DNA of 7,491 nucleotides, from contig DAOTTW010000292.1 of assembly GCA_034437615.1 (NCBI GenBank), positions 1 through 7,491 on the forward strand, written 5' to 3'. Shown here piece by piece: positions 1 to 6,913 of the stretch. The notes under the pieces are model-generated. The model made no database searches. It had not been told where the DNA came from and was given only the letters and a program-made list of their open reading frames with translations. Numbering within the stretch: position 1 is the first letter of the stretch; every line of letters begins with the position of its first letter. Both the position numbers and the translations under genes were made by a program. This DNA comes from DAOTTW01 sp034437615 (GTDB lineage Bacteria > Chloroflexota > Anaerolineae > Aggregatilineales > Phototrophicaceae).

Positions 1-28
1 AGAGACCATAAGAGGGGGCTGATTAGCG

Positions 29-1849
29 ATGATGACCTTATTCAAGCGATTCGGCCCTGTGGGGCTGTTCATGGGGCTGGTGCTGCTATTGGCAGCACCG
101 GCCAGCGCACAAACGGATACCGTGCCTGTGTTCGACAGTGAATTTAGCACACCGACTGGTGGTGCCGCGCGAGGGACACGTGGCCTTTTCGTCGGGGGTG
201 GGCGCATTTACGTTGCAGATGCAGGCAACAACCAGATCGTTAGCTACCTTCTTGATGGCACCAACCAACAAGTGCATGTCACAGGGTTAAACTTCCCTGA
301 AGATGTTACACAAACAAGCGATGGCTATTTCTGGGTTGTCAATCGAGGCGGTAATGAAGTAAGAAGTTACGATTCAAGCTGGACCTTCGCGAATACGATC
401 ACTGGTTTCAATAATCCGATTGAAATCGAAACAGACTCTAACGATAACCTGTACATCACGGACTTTAACAACGACAGAGTTGCTGTGTATGGCACAACTA
501 GCGGTACTGGGACAGCAGCATTCACCAAAGATCTAAATGCAAGTGGTACTTTGCAATCACCCGTTGGTCTTGCCATCGAAGAAACAGCCACAGACATTTT
601 CGTATACGTCACGGAATGGACTCCAGTCAATAGGGTTAGAAAAATCAACGAAGCCACAGACACGTTGCTGTTGACCTTCGGTAACGGTAGCGGGTCAGCC
701 ACATTTAGCCGCCCACTTGATGTTACTTTAGACCGTTTTAACCGCGTCTACATCAGCGAAAATGATGGTCAGAGAATCGCCATTTTCGATGACGCAGCCA
801 ATTACCTGAATGCTGAATTTGACGCTAGCACACCATCGGAAACGGGCACCATTGTCGATATCCCCCGTGCGCTTGTGCTCATTGATGACAACATCTACAT
901 CACAGATAGCAACAACAGGCGTGTTTTAACTTACGGCCTGCCTGTCTGCGCTGTCAGCGCACCTACAAGCGTTAACGATGGCGCTACGTTCACGGCGACA
1001 GTAGGCTGTAACGAATACGTCGATAATGTGCAGTCGGCAGCCTTCGACATCACCTACAACACAAGCGACCTCACAGCCGCCGACGCTGAATTCACGGGCA
1101 TCGGCATCTTCGATGATCTACCAGTAGCCAGCAGCACACTCGGCAGCGGCACAGGTGACTTCGATGAGACATCGACTACAGGCACAACAGGCACAGCCGC
1201 CTTTGATATTGCAGAAGCCGATTTCGAAGCCAACCCGGTGACGAGCGATACAGACACCACGATAGACCTACCGCAAGCTGATTTGCAGTTGCTTGATAAC
1301 GTCAGTGGTGGTCAACCCGTCAACGCGCTGGCAGAGGGTGCAACCATCACGATCTTGAATGTGAATGATTTGCTGGTTGGCAGCATCGAAATCAGCAGTG
1401 ATGGCAGCGTCGATAGCCTGGAAACCATTATCGTCACCATCAGCGGTGATGTGACAAGCTCAAACCGCACAGTAGACGCGCCATCTTCAAGCGGCAACCC
1501 GACCATCACACTCGACTACAGCAACCTAATGCCGAACAGTACCTTCGATGGTGGCGACACGACGCGCACACTGACCGTCAGCCTGGACCATCATATAGAT
1601 TGCGAGATTGACCCGTTCAGCTTCACGGATAACAGCGCACAGACCGACGCTGCAACGCTGCTGGCTGGTGATGTAGATAATGATAACAACATCGACAACG
1701 ACGACGCGAACCAGCTAATCGGTGTCTATGGCAGCAACAGCAGCAACGATAACGACATCAACAACGATGGCTTGGTGGACATCTTCGATTTGGTCCACGT
1801 CGGGCGCAACCTGAACGCGACGGCACCGACAGATTGCCAAAACCCGTAA
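29..1849 (+). CDS. Secreted NHL-propeller / cohesin-like / dockerin-like protein (paralogue 1)
   Basis: 606 aa, predicted secreted and non-catalytic. A signal peptide (residues 1-28, K6/R7 then a long hydrophobic core, cleavage near ASA-QT) is followed by six NHL-like blades at about 52-78, 90-116, 130-155, 178-206, 229-255 and 279-304. Blades show a 'P-x-x-[IV]…[IV]Y[IV][AT]D…N-x-[RQ][IV]…Y' pattern, e.g. IYVADAGNNQIVSY. Residues 307-445 look cohesin-like and start with a Cys pair (C307, C327). A third beta-rich module (446-535) has SDG near 457-459 and HHIDC ending at C525. The dockerin-like domain (547-596) has two loops: D548/D550/D552/D556/D559 and D576/N578/D580/D584/D587, the second followed by LVHVGRNL. 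A tail Cys is at 603. The start is preceded by AGAGGGGG at 11-18; ATG at 32 is an alternative. No SLH, LPXTG or lipobox anchor is seen. NHL propellers usually bind proteins or other ligands; the ligand here is unknown. Confidence 0.9.
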   Translation: MMTLFKRFGPVGLFMGLVLLLAAPASAQTDTVPVFDSEFSTPTGGAARGTRGLFVGGGRIYVADAGNNQIVSYLLDGTNQQVHVTGLNFPEDVTQTSDGYFWVVNRGGNEVRSYDSSWTFANTITGFNNPIEIETDSNDNLYITDFNNDRVAVYGTTSGTGTAAFTKDLNASGTLQSPVGLAIEETATDIFVYVTEWTPVNRVRKINEATDTLLLTFGNGSGSATFSRPLDVTLDRFNRVYISENDGQRIAIFDDAANYLNAEFDASTPSETGTIVDIPRALVLIDDNIYITDSNNRRVLTYGLPVCAVSAPTSVNDGATFTATVGCNEYVDNVQSAAFDITYNTSDLTAADAEFTGIGIFDDLPVASSTLGSGTGDFDETSTTGTTGTAAFDIAEADFEANPVTSDTDTTIDLPQADLQLLDNVSGGQPVNALAEGATITILNVNDLLVGSIEISSDGSVDSLETIIVTISGDVTSSNRTVDAPSSSGNPTITLDYSNLMPNSTFDGGDTTRTLTVSLDHHIDCEIDPFSFTDNSAQTDAATLLAGDVDNDNNIDNDDANQLIGVYGSNSSNDNDINNDGLVDIFDLVHVGRNLNATAPTDCQNP

Positions 1850-1858
1850 GGCAGACTG

Positions 1859-3718
1859 ATGAGCACACAAGGACTTATGAGCATGAGGTTGCACAAAACG
1901 CACATTCGCTTACTGGCCTGCACCGTCCTGATCCTCAGCAGCCTGTTGATCGGGATGCGTGCAAGCGCACAAACGCAGTCGTCGCCGCAGTTCGATACGT
2001 CGCTGAATACAGGCGGCGGCACACAACCCAGCGGCGTCGCACAGGACGGCTTCGATTATGTCTATGTGGCCGATGCAGCCAACGATAGCATCATCATCTA
2101 TGACGACAACGACAGCTTTTTACAGACCTTCACCGGAACGCCCCTGCCGAGCGGCTCCGGGCCGTTCAGTACGCCCAGCGATGTCGCCAGCGATGGCTTC
2201 AACGTGTACATTGCCGATAGGGACAACGGGCGCATTGTGGGCTTCACATCGGCCTTCACGGGGCTGTTCTTTACGCGCAGTTTCGGCGCAGACCTAACGG
2301 CACCGATTGCGCTGGATGTCTACCAGGACCCCGACACCGCCGACGATTTCATCTATGTGCTGGACGATGCCAGCAGTGAGGTCGTCGTGTATGACCTGGG
2401 CCTTGTGCAGACGCAAGCGCCACCCTACACGCCGTTCAACGTCTTTGGTGGTCCTGGCAGCACGAACGGCACCTTTACCGGCCCCATCGACATCGCCACC
2501 GATGGCGCTGGCCGCGTCTACGTGCTGGATAGCAGCCGCGTGCAGGTTTTCGAGCGTGCCGACCAGGGCAATTTGTTCCTGGCGTCGTTCAACGTCAGCA
2601 ATGGCGCGGGCCTAGAGGTGGATCGCTTCGGGCGCGTGCTGGTCAGCCAGTCGGGTCAGGTCACGCTGCTGAATTCCAGCGCGAACGGGCTGACGCCGAC
2701 GGGCATCACGCTCACGGGTGGCAACACGACGACGCCGCAGCGCCTGGCCTTCGACGATGCGGGTCAGCGCTTGCTGGTGGCGGATAGCGGCGCGCCGGAG
2801 GTGCAGATTTACGACCCGGTGCTGTCAGGCTGTTACCTCGAAGCCGACACGCCCGCACCGGAAGAATTCAGCACCATTCAGTTGACGGTGTTGTGTGCGC
2901 CGGATGTCACGGGCGTGTATGGCCTGCAAGCCGACACGGGCGAGATCGTCAGCGTGCCCCCAGCGGTGGATGCGACGATCAACAGCACGACTGAATTCAC
3001 GGATGGCGATTTTATCACCAGTGCCGATACGCTGGACGCCAACGATGATCTGACAGACGGCGCAGCAGCAGCCTCTCGGCGTGAACCCGCAGTCGCCGCC
3101 GATGGCCCTTTCACGTTTGGCAGCTTCGGCTATGACCTGCCGGATGTGACGATTGGTGATCTGAACGTGCTGGAAATCGGCTTTGAGGACCTGAACCTAT
3201 CGGACATCAGCGGCTCACCATTGACGTTTGAGCAGACCAACACGATGGTTACTGTGCTGGACATCGTGAACGCGCTGCTGAGTGGCGTGCGCGTACAGAG
3301 TGACGGCGTGATGAGCAACGTGCTACAGGTCAGCATCACTATCGACCTGAATAGCGGCGCAAACGTCCAGAGCTTCGGCCCGGCGGATAACACCGGCTCG
3401 TTTATCGACTATCCCTATGCCGTGCAGACGGTCAACAGTGGGGATACGGTGGCCGTGCAAGCCTCGATGGAAAATCACCTGGATTGCGACGACAGCTTCC
3501 TTATCTCAGCCACGCTGACCGACCTGCTGGTGATACTGGATGCAGGCGACATCAACACGGACGATACGATTGACATCCTGGATGCGCTGGCCATCGGCGA
3601 GAACTTCAGCCAGAATGACCCGGCAGGCGATGTGACCGAAGATGGCTTCGTGGATTTCTTCGATATCGTGAATGTAGGCCGTAACCTGGATGATGCGGAT
3701 ACTTCATGCGGATTCTAA
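1859..3718 (+). CDS. Secreted NHL-propeller / cohesin-like / dockerin-like protein (paralogue 2)
   Basis: 619 aa with the same domain order as the gene ending 9 bp upstream, so probably co-transcribed and paralogous. The signal peptide ends near residue 37 (RASA-QT). Six propeller blades lie at about 57-82, 106-130, 149-180, 209-233, 250-273 and 293-320, e.g. YVYVADAANDSIIIYD. A cohesin-like region (325 to about 455) opens with C325/C346. The third module (about 462-550) has SDG at 481-483 and HLDC ending at C543. The dockerin-like domain has loop 1 D564/N566/D568/D572/D575 and loop 2 D591/T593/D595/D599/D602; T593 replaces the usual Asn/Asp at position 3. The tail Cys is C617, two residues from the end. 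Starts at 1859 (AAGG at 1848-1851) and at 1883 (AAGGA at 1869-1873, 9-nt spacing) are both credible; the later one gives the more typical signal peptide. GC is clearly higher than in paralogue 1. Confidence 0.9.
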   Translation: MSTQGLMSMRLHKTHIRLLACTVLILSSLLIGMRASAQTQSSPQFDTSLNTGGGTQPSGVAQDGFDYVYVADAANDSIIIYDDNDSFLQTFTGTPLPSGSGPFSTPSDVASDGFNVYIADRDNGRIVGFTSAFTGLFFTRSFGADLTAPIALDVYQDPDTADDFIYVLDDASSEVVVYDLGLVQTQAPPYTPFNVFGGPGSTNGTFTGPIDIATDGAGRVYVLDSSRVQVFERADQGNLFLASFNVSNGAGLEVDRFGRVLVSQSGQVTLLNSSANGLTPTGITLTGGNTTTPQRLAFDDAGQRLLVADSGAPEVQIYDPVLSGCYLEADTPAPEEFSTIQLTVLCAPDVTGVYGLQADTGEIVSVPPAVDATINSTTEFTDGDFITSADTLDANDDLTDGAAAASRREPAVAADGPFTFGSFGYDLPDVTIGDLNVLEIGFEDLNLSDISGSPLTFEQTNTMVTVLDIVNALLSGVRVQSDGVMSNVLQVSITIDLNSGANVQSFGPADNTGSFIDYPYAVQTVNSGDTVAVQASMENHLDCDDSFLISATLTDLLVILDAGDINTDDTIDILDALAIGENFSQNDPAGDVTEDGFVDFFDIVNVGRNLDDADTSCGF

Positions 3719-3740
3719 TACCCATGCTATCGCTAAACCT

Positions 3741-3778
3741 TGTAGGGACGCGCAACAGCGCGTCCGCCGGACACTACA
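3741..3778. repeat. Imperfect palindromic repeat, REP/MITE-like
   Basis: Outer arms TGTAG (3741-3745) and CTACA (3774-3778) are exact complements. Inner arms GGACGCGC (3746-3753) and GCGCGTCC (3758-3765) form a perfect 8-bp stem around an AACA loop. An 8-nt bulge (3766-3773) sits on the right side only. GTAGGG-GCGC palindromes of this style are, from general knowledge, common dispersed intergenic repeats in several bacterial groups; that this is one is inference, as only one copy is in the window. It lies between the stop of the preceding gene (3718) and the preferred start at 3784. No T-run follows, so it is not an obvious terminator, though the mRNA could fold here. Confidence 0.6.
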
Positions 3779-3783
3779 GGGCA

Positions 3784-4788
3784 ATGCTGTTAATCGTTGC
3801 GTTGCTACTGGCGCTCACACCCATCACCCTCAGCGCACAGGACGCCGAAACCAGCGCCGAAGCAACCCCCGCGCCGCAACTGGCCTTCTACGAGAATCAG
3901 CGCGAGGACTTCAGTGGGCTGGTGCCTGCTGGCTGGCGACAGGCTGGTAACGCCTATTTGCGGCTGGCCAGCGCCGAGGATTTAACGGGCGTGCTGATCT
4001 TCAGTGCGCAAGACGCGGAGCCGCGTGAACTGCTGCGGTCCTGGCTGCTGCGTGCTGGCATCCCCGACATCGGTGAGCAGATCGGGCCGCCGCTGAGTGG
4101 CCAATACCTGACGTGGACCCTGCACCGCAGCATCGCCGTCGTATCGGACATCGAAGCCTTCGCCGTGTTTGACATCGCGCTGGCGCAGGACACCGAGACA
4201 GGCCGCAGCTTCGCCGTCGTCCTGCAATCCAACGCCCAGGAGCGCGACACGCTGTTCAACGAGGTGCTGCTGCCGATGCTGTTCTACATCGCACCCGGCA
4301 CCGGGCTGTATGACGCCGAGATCGTCGTGGAGCGCCCGCCGGAAGCTACACCTGCCCCACCACCGCAGCCCTACAGCGTCGCGGAAAGCGGCCTATCGCT
4401 GCTGGTGCCGCCGGGATGGACGCCGCAGACCACCAACCGCTACACGGTGCTGACGCATGACGAGAGCGGGCTGCGCTATTACTTCATGTTGCGCGATGGC
4501 GACGACATCAACACGGCGATTGAGGTGGCACTGCGCCTGATCGACCCTGGCTTCAACCTGACGCCGCGCATCGACGTGGAGCGCGAGCCGCCAGCAGGCG
4601 CGACAGGCTACCGTGAGCGCTTCTATACCGAGGCTTACGACTTCATCATCACGGCCTTCGGTTGGCAGAGCGAAAACGGCGTGTGGGTCGGCAGCACACA
4701 GGGCGACTATCGCCCGACGACCAATCTGGTTGGCGACATTCGCGTGATCGAGCGCAGTTTCATCGAGCGCACGCTTGTCGCTCCGTAA
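3784..4788 (+). CDS. Secreted two-domain protein of unknown function (paired 'LVPxGW' domains)
   Basis: 334 aa from the preferred ATG at 3784. The frame is open upstream, with ATGs at 3706 (overlapping the previous gene by 13 bp) and 3724. I prefer 3784 because it puts the hydrophobic core directly at the N-terminus (MLLIVALLLALTPITLSAQ, cleavage near LSA-QD), while the upstream starts would translate the palindrome at 3741-3778. Against it, the only SD-like bases (CAGGG, 3777-3781) are too close. The mature protein has domain A (about 31-170, LVPAGW at 46-51), a Pro-rich linker (about 184-196, ATPAPPPQP) and domain B (about 197-334, LVPPGW at 207-212). The two look like divergent copies of one alpha/beta domain. 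A PsbP/DcrB-like fold is possible but only a guess. No Cys and no catalytic motif recognised. Close spacing suggests co-transcription with the two propeller genes. Confidence 0.85.
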   Translation: MLLIVALLLALTPITLSAQDAETSAEATPAPQLAFYENQREDFSGLVPAGWRQAGNAYLRLASAEDLTGVLIFSAQDAEPRELLRSWLLRAGIPDIGEQIGPPLSGQYLTWTLHRSIAVVSDIEAFAVFDIALAQDTETGRSFAVVLQSNAQERDTLFNEVLLPMLFYIAPGTGLYDAEIVVERPPEATPAPPPQPYSVAESGLSLLVPPGWTPQTTNRYTVLTHDESGLRYYFMLRDGDDINTAIEVALRLIDPGFNLTPRIDVEREPPAGATGYRERFYTEAYDFIITAFGWQSENGVWVGSTQGDYRPTTNLVGDIRVIERSFIERTLVAP

Positions 4789-4802
4789 GATGTGTTCTTA
4801 CG
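4784..4802 (+). terminator. Hairpin at the stop codon, weak terminator candidate
   Basis: CGTAAGA (4784-4790) and TCTTACG (4796-4802) form a perfect 7-bp stem with a TGTGT loop; the left arm includes the TAA stop at 4786-4788. It could end or stabilise the transcript of genes 1-3. The stem is only moderately GC-rich and no T-run follows (TGGGCGC instead), so intrinsic termination is doubtful. Confidence 0.3.
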
Positions 4803-4901
4803 TGGGCGCTGTGCTTAATGACCGTTGTAAGACCCTACTTAAAGCAACGTTATATTAACGGAATGCAGACGGGCAAAATGCACAAAATCGAAACAAAAGC
4901 C

Positions 4902-4929
4902 TTCCCAAATGATTTCATGCTGCTATAAT
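4902..4929 (+). promoter_or_regulatory. Probable sigma-70-type extended -10 promoter for the gene at 5028
   Basis: TATAAT at 4924-4929 is a perfect -10 hexamer, preceded by TGC (4921-4923), giving the extended -10 form TGnTATAAT. The best -35 is a weak TTCCCA at 4902-4907 with a 16-bp spacer, which an extended -10 can tolerate. It sits in the AT-rich part of the 239-bp gap. Initiation near 4936 would leave a leader of about 92 nt before the ATG at 5028. The remainder of the gap (4803-4900) shows nothing else I can support. Confidence 0.5.
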
Positions 4930-5027
4930 GCTAAGAGTAGGGGGGTACTATGTGACTAATGGCATCCCATCGCTTTTGACACGACGTATTTACTTGAACG
5001 CTACACATATTCCTACAGGAGTAAGCT

Positions 5028-5945
5028 ATGTCCTTTAAGTTCCGTATTTTGGCAGCCAGCGCGATGATCTTCGTGCTCGCGTTCGCCGCTTTCAGTGCCC
5101 AGGCACAGATTTCCAACACTGACGCGGTTACTAATTTCACGAGCACCGACTGTTCCGAGATTGACGCGCTAACTGGTATTGCCGCATTGTCGATTGGTGC
5201 AGGCGGGACCGCCACAGTCTCAGGTGGCGATTGTGTGCTCACCGCAGGTGTCAGCACCACCACGTTCGCAATCACAGTAGACCCTGCTACTGCTTACTTC
5301 GCGCACGCAGGCGCTGCGATTGGTGTGAACAACGCAGGCGGTGTGACGATTGATCTGTATGAAGACGTCGCTGGCACTAGCCCGATCGCCACAGAACTCG
5401 GCCCGTCTTTCACCGTTCCGGGTAATTCGGGCAGCATAAGCGTCGTAGCTGACCCCGAACAGGCTGGTTTCCAGAACATCAGCTTTGTCGTGCCAGCAGG
5501 TGAGTCGATCTCACTGGCGACCTTCAGCTACACGCTGGTCAATGATGATGAATGCCGCATTGTCGCTAGCCCGAACCCCGTGCCAGAGCAGCAAGAATTC
5601 CGCGTCTACACCGCCTGTGGCCCGGATGCTGATGGCGATTACTTCGGTCTACAGGCGATCATCAGCGTAGACGGTACAGCAGGCGATGCTGCTGTTGGCA
5701 CGCCCCCTGTGACTGCTACTGCTCCCGACTGGAACGCCCTGGACTTCAGCCAAACAGGCTTCTTTGCACCGCCGCAGGAATTCACCTACTTCAACTCGAT
5801 AAACATCGTTGATACATTCGTTGGTGGCTCAAACGGTTTGGCGCAAAACCTGAACGCCTCTACACCCGCTGCTGGCACAGATTATCTGTCTGGTGAACTC
5901 TTTACTGACAGTACTGGCCACCAATCGCAGAAAACGACACGCTGA
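5028..5945 (+). CDS. Secreted cohesin-like/dockerin-like protein, N-terminal part before a frameshift (paralogue 3)
   Basis: 305 aa as read, of which about 296 are authentic. AGGAG at 5017-5021 with 6-nt spacing fixes the start. The signal peptide runs to about residue 26 (AFSAQA-QI). Instead of an NHL propeller there is a Thr/Ala/Gly-rich beta domain (about 28-172, Cys 42 and 69). A cohesin-like region then opens with C176/C197, matching the spacing of the C307/C327 and C325/C346 pairs of the two propeller paralogues, and shares 'YFGLQA' with 'VYGLQA' of paralogue 2. The cohesin-like domain is interrupted: the last residues (HQSQKTTR) belong to the wrong frame, and the protein continues in the frame one base back from 5909 onward. 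With one base restored the full product would be 583 aa, close to 606 and 619. The gene has its own upstream promoter candidate. Confidence 0.75.
   Translation: MSFKFRILAASAMIFVLAFAAFSAQAQISNTDAVTNFTSTDCSEIDALTGIAALSIGAGGTATVSGGDCVLTAGVSTTTFAITVDPATAYFAHAGAAIGVNNAGGVTIDLYEDVAGTSPIATELGPSFTVPGNSGSISVVADPEQAGFQNISFVVPAGESISLATFSYTLVNDDECRIVASPNPVPEQQEFRVYTACGPDADGDYFGLQAIISVDGTAGDAAVGTPPVTATAPDWNALDFSQTGFFAPPQEFTYFNSINIVDTFVGGSNGLAQNLNASTPAAGTDYLSGELFTDSTGHQSQKTTR
5909..5945 (+). other. Single-base frameshift interval (-1) joining the two halves of one gene
   Basis: The upstream frame stays open to TGA at 5943-5945. The downstream frame has its last upstream stop at 5906-5908 and then stays open to 6778. 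The switch must therefore occur in this 37-nt overlap and equals loss of one base. The downstream frame reads PPIAENDTLTYRYLVTG across the junction, natural beta-strand protein, so the lost base most likely lies in about 5909-5920. No classical X-XXY-YYZ slippery heptamer is in frame; the only homopolymer is A4 at 5931-5934. Confidence 0.85.
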
Positions 5946-5977
5946 CCTACCGCTATCTGGTCACAGGTATCAATACC

Positions 5978-6778
5978 ATGGGGAATACGCCGCCGGCCAC
6001 CGTTACGGGTCCCTTCGCGACCTCCGTGCTGGATGTCTTTGTCTCTGAAGTCATTACAGGCGGCGACAAGGACGTTGAGTTCGTCTGCGAAACGCTGCTG
6101 CCGAGCGATGTGAATGGTGCAGCGCTAAACATCGTCGATCCGGCTGGCGACTACTGCGATACGGACGAAATACTGACGGTTACCATCCTAGACCTGACGC
6201 TGGCCATCCTGGAAGGTGCCACCATCGAGAGTGATGGTTTCGTCTACCAGATCGACGCCGAATTCGAGGTAACGAACGAAAATAACACCGTCGCCCCGAC
6301 CGAACCGCTGACAGGCGCAGACCCGGCAACCCCTGGTACAGGTGTACTGAACGAAGATGTGGAACTGACTTACACCACCAATGCGACTGCGACATTCGCT
6401 CCTGGCGTTGCTGAAGCCGAATTCCTAGCGGATGCCTACGGTCACCTAGCTTGCGGTACAGCATTCCTAGCGACAGATGTCATCCCGTTGGTTGACAACG
6501 TTAATGCCGCCGCCGATGTCATCATCCAGTTGTACGCTGGCGATGCCAATGACGACCAGGACATCACGACTACTGGCGACGCCTCCCCGGTGACCACTAA
6601 CTTTGGCACGGGCGACATCAGCGCTGTTACCGAAGAAATCAACATCAACCGCGACTCCGGTACGACGGACGCGATCACCGATGCCATCATTGACATCTTT
6701 GATCTGGTCCACGTTGGTCGTAACTTCGGCAAGAACTCTGCCGCAGACGGTTGCGCCAGTATCACGAATAATTCGTAA
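5978..6778 (+). CDS. Cohesin-like/dockerin-like protein, C-terminal part after the frameshift (paralogue 3, continued)
   Basis: 266 aa from the first ATG in this frame, but homologous coding begins at about 5909. It has no signal peptide and no clear Shine-Dalgarno sequence, so it is better read as the rest of the gene starting at 5028. In restored numbering it holds the end of the cohesin-like region, then the third module seen in both propeller paralogues: VTILDLTLAILEG…SDG, ending in GHLAC (C476). The dockerin-like domain (about 505-567) follows the same L-x-AGD lead-in. Its second loop ends DIIDFD-like as IIDIFDLVHVGRNFG, nearly identical to IFDLVHVGRN of paralogue 1. A tail Cys (C576) is conserved in position. 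Two extra Cys (354, 377) have no counterpart in the other two. The second calcium loop carries about nine extra residues. If no functional frameshifting occurs, this half is not exported and the gene is a pseudogene. Confidence 0.75.
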   Translation: MGNTPPATVTGPFATSVLDVFVSEVITGGDKDVEFVCETLLPSDVNGAALNIVDPAGDYCDTDEILTVTILDLTLAILEGATIESDGFVYQIDAEFEVTNENNTVAPTEPLTGADPATPGTGVLNEDVELTYTTNATATFAPGVAEAEFLADAYGHLACGTAFLATDVIPLVDNVNAAADVIIQLYAGDANDDQDITTTGDASPVTTNFGTGDISAVTEEININRDSGTTDAITDAIIDIFDLVHVGRNFGKNSAADGCASITNNS

Positions 6779-6807
6779 GTACGCAGTTGGTGACAACATA
6801 GAACAGG

Positions 6808-6830
6808 CACGCCCCGTCTGGGGCGTGTTT
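6808..6830 (+). terminator. Rho-independent terminator
   Basis: CACGCCCC (6808-6815) and GGGGCGTG (6820-6827) form a perfect 8-bp GC-rich stem with a GTCT tetraloop, followed by TTTCATTC. It begins 30 bp after the stop of the dockerin-like gene and separates it from the gene at 6914. A partly complementary extension (G6807, G6806 and A5 at 6805 against T6828-T6830) lengthens the stem. Confidence 0.8.
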
Positions 6831-6913
6831 CATTCTCAGGTTTACAGGTAATCAAACCATAACCGCAATTATGCGAACTCAATTTCTCGGCGTTCATCTG
6901 AAAGGTTGTATTT

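Noticed and set aside
1727..1770. AGCAAC/AACGA repeats as a tandem repeat or CRISPR-like array
   Set aside because: This is low-complexity coding for the Ser/Asn/Asp linker and the calcium loop of the dockerin-like domain.
1910..1921. Lipobox-like LLAC in the signal peptide of the second propeller protein
   Set aside because: The Cys comes before the hydrophobic core, not after it; a type I site at RASA-QT fits better.
4848..4860. Palindrome CGTTA-TAT-TAACG as an operator
   Set aside because: Five-base arms in an AT-rich gap are expected by chance; no second copy seen.
4976..4981. Perfect TTGACA as a -35 box for the gene at 5028
   Set aside because: No reasonable -10 hexamer lies 16-18 bp downstream, and a start there would leave almost no leader; the extended -10 at 4924-4929 is better.
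5928..5977. Programmed -1 frameshifting at A4 (5931-5934) with the GGTAT-CA-ATACC stem (5966-5977)
   Set aside because: No in-frame slippery heptamer, and the stem is short with an almost absent loop; a plain one-base loss is simpler.
6841..6872. Promoter TTTACA…AATTAT before the gene at 6914
   Set aside because: Spacing is about 20 bp and the -10 is poor; a promoter is expected in this gap but I cannot place it.
6442..6897. Long open frames on the minus strand (also near 367-702 and 3130-3393)
   Set aside because: They lie opposite clear secreted-protein genes, are Ser/Val/Ala/Pro-rich as expected of antisense reading, and have no convincing ribosome-binding site or domain.
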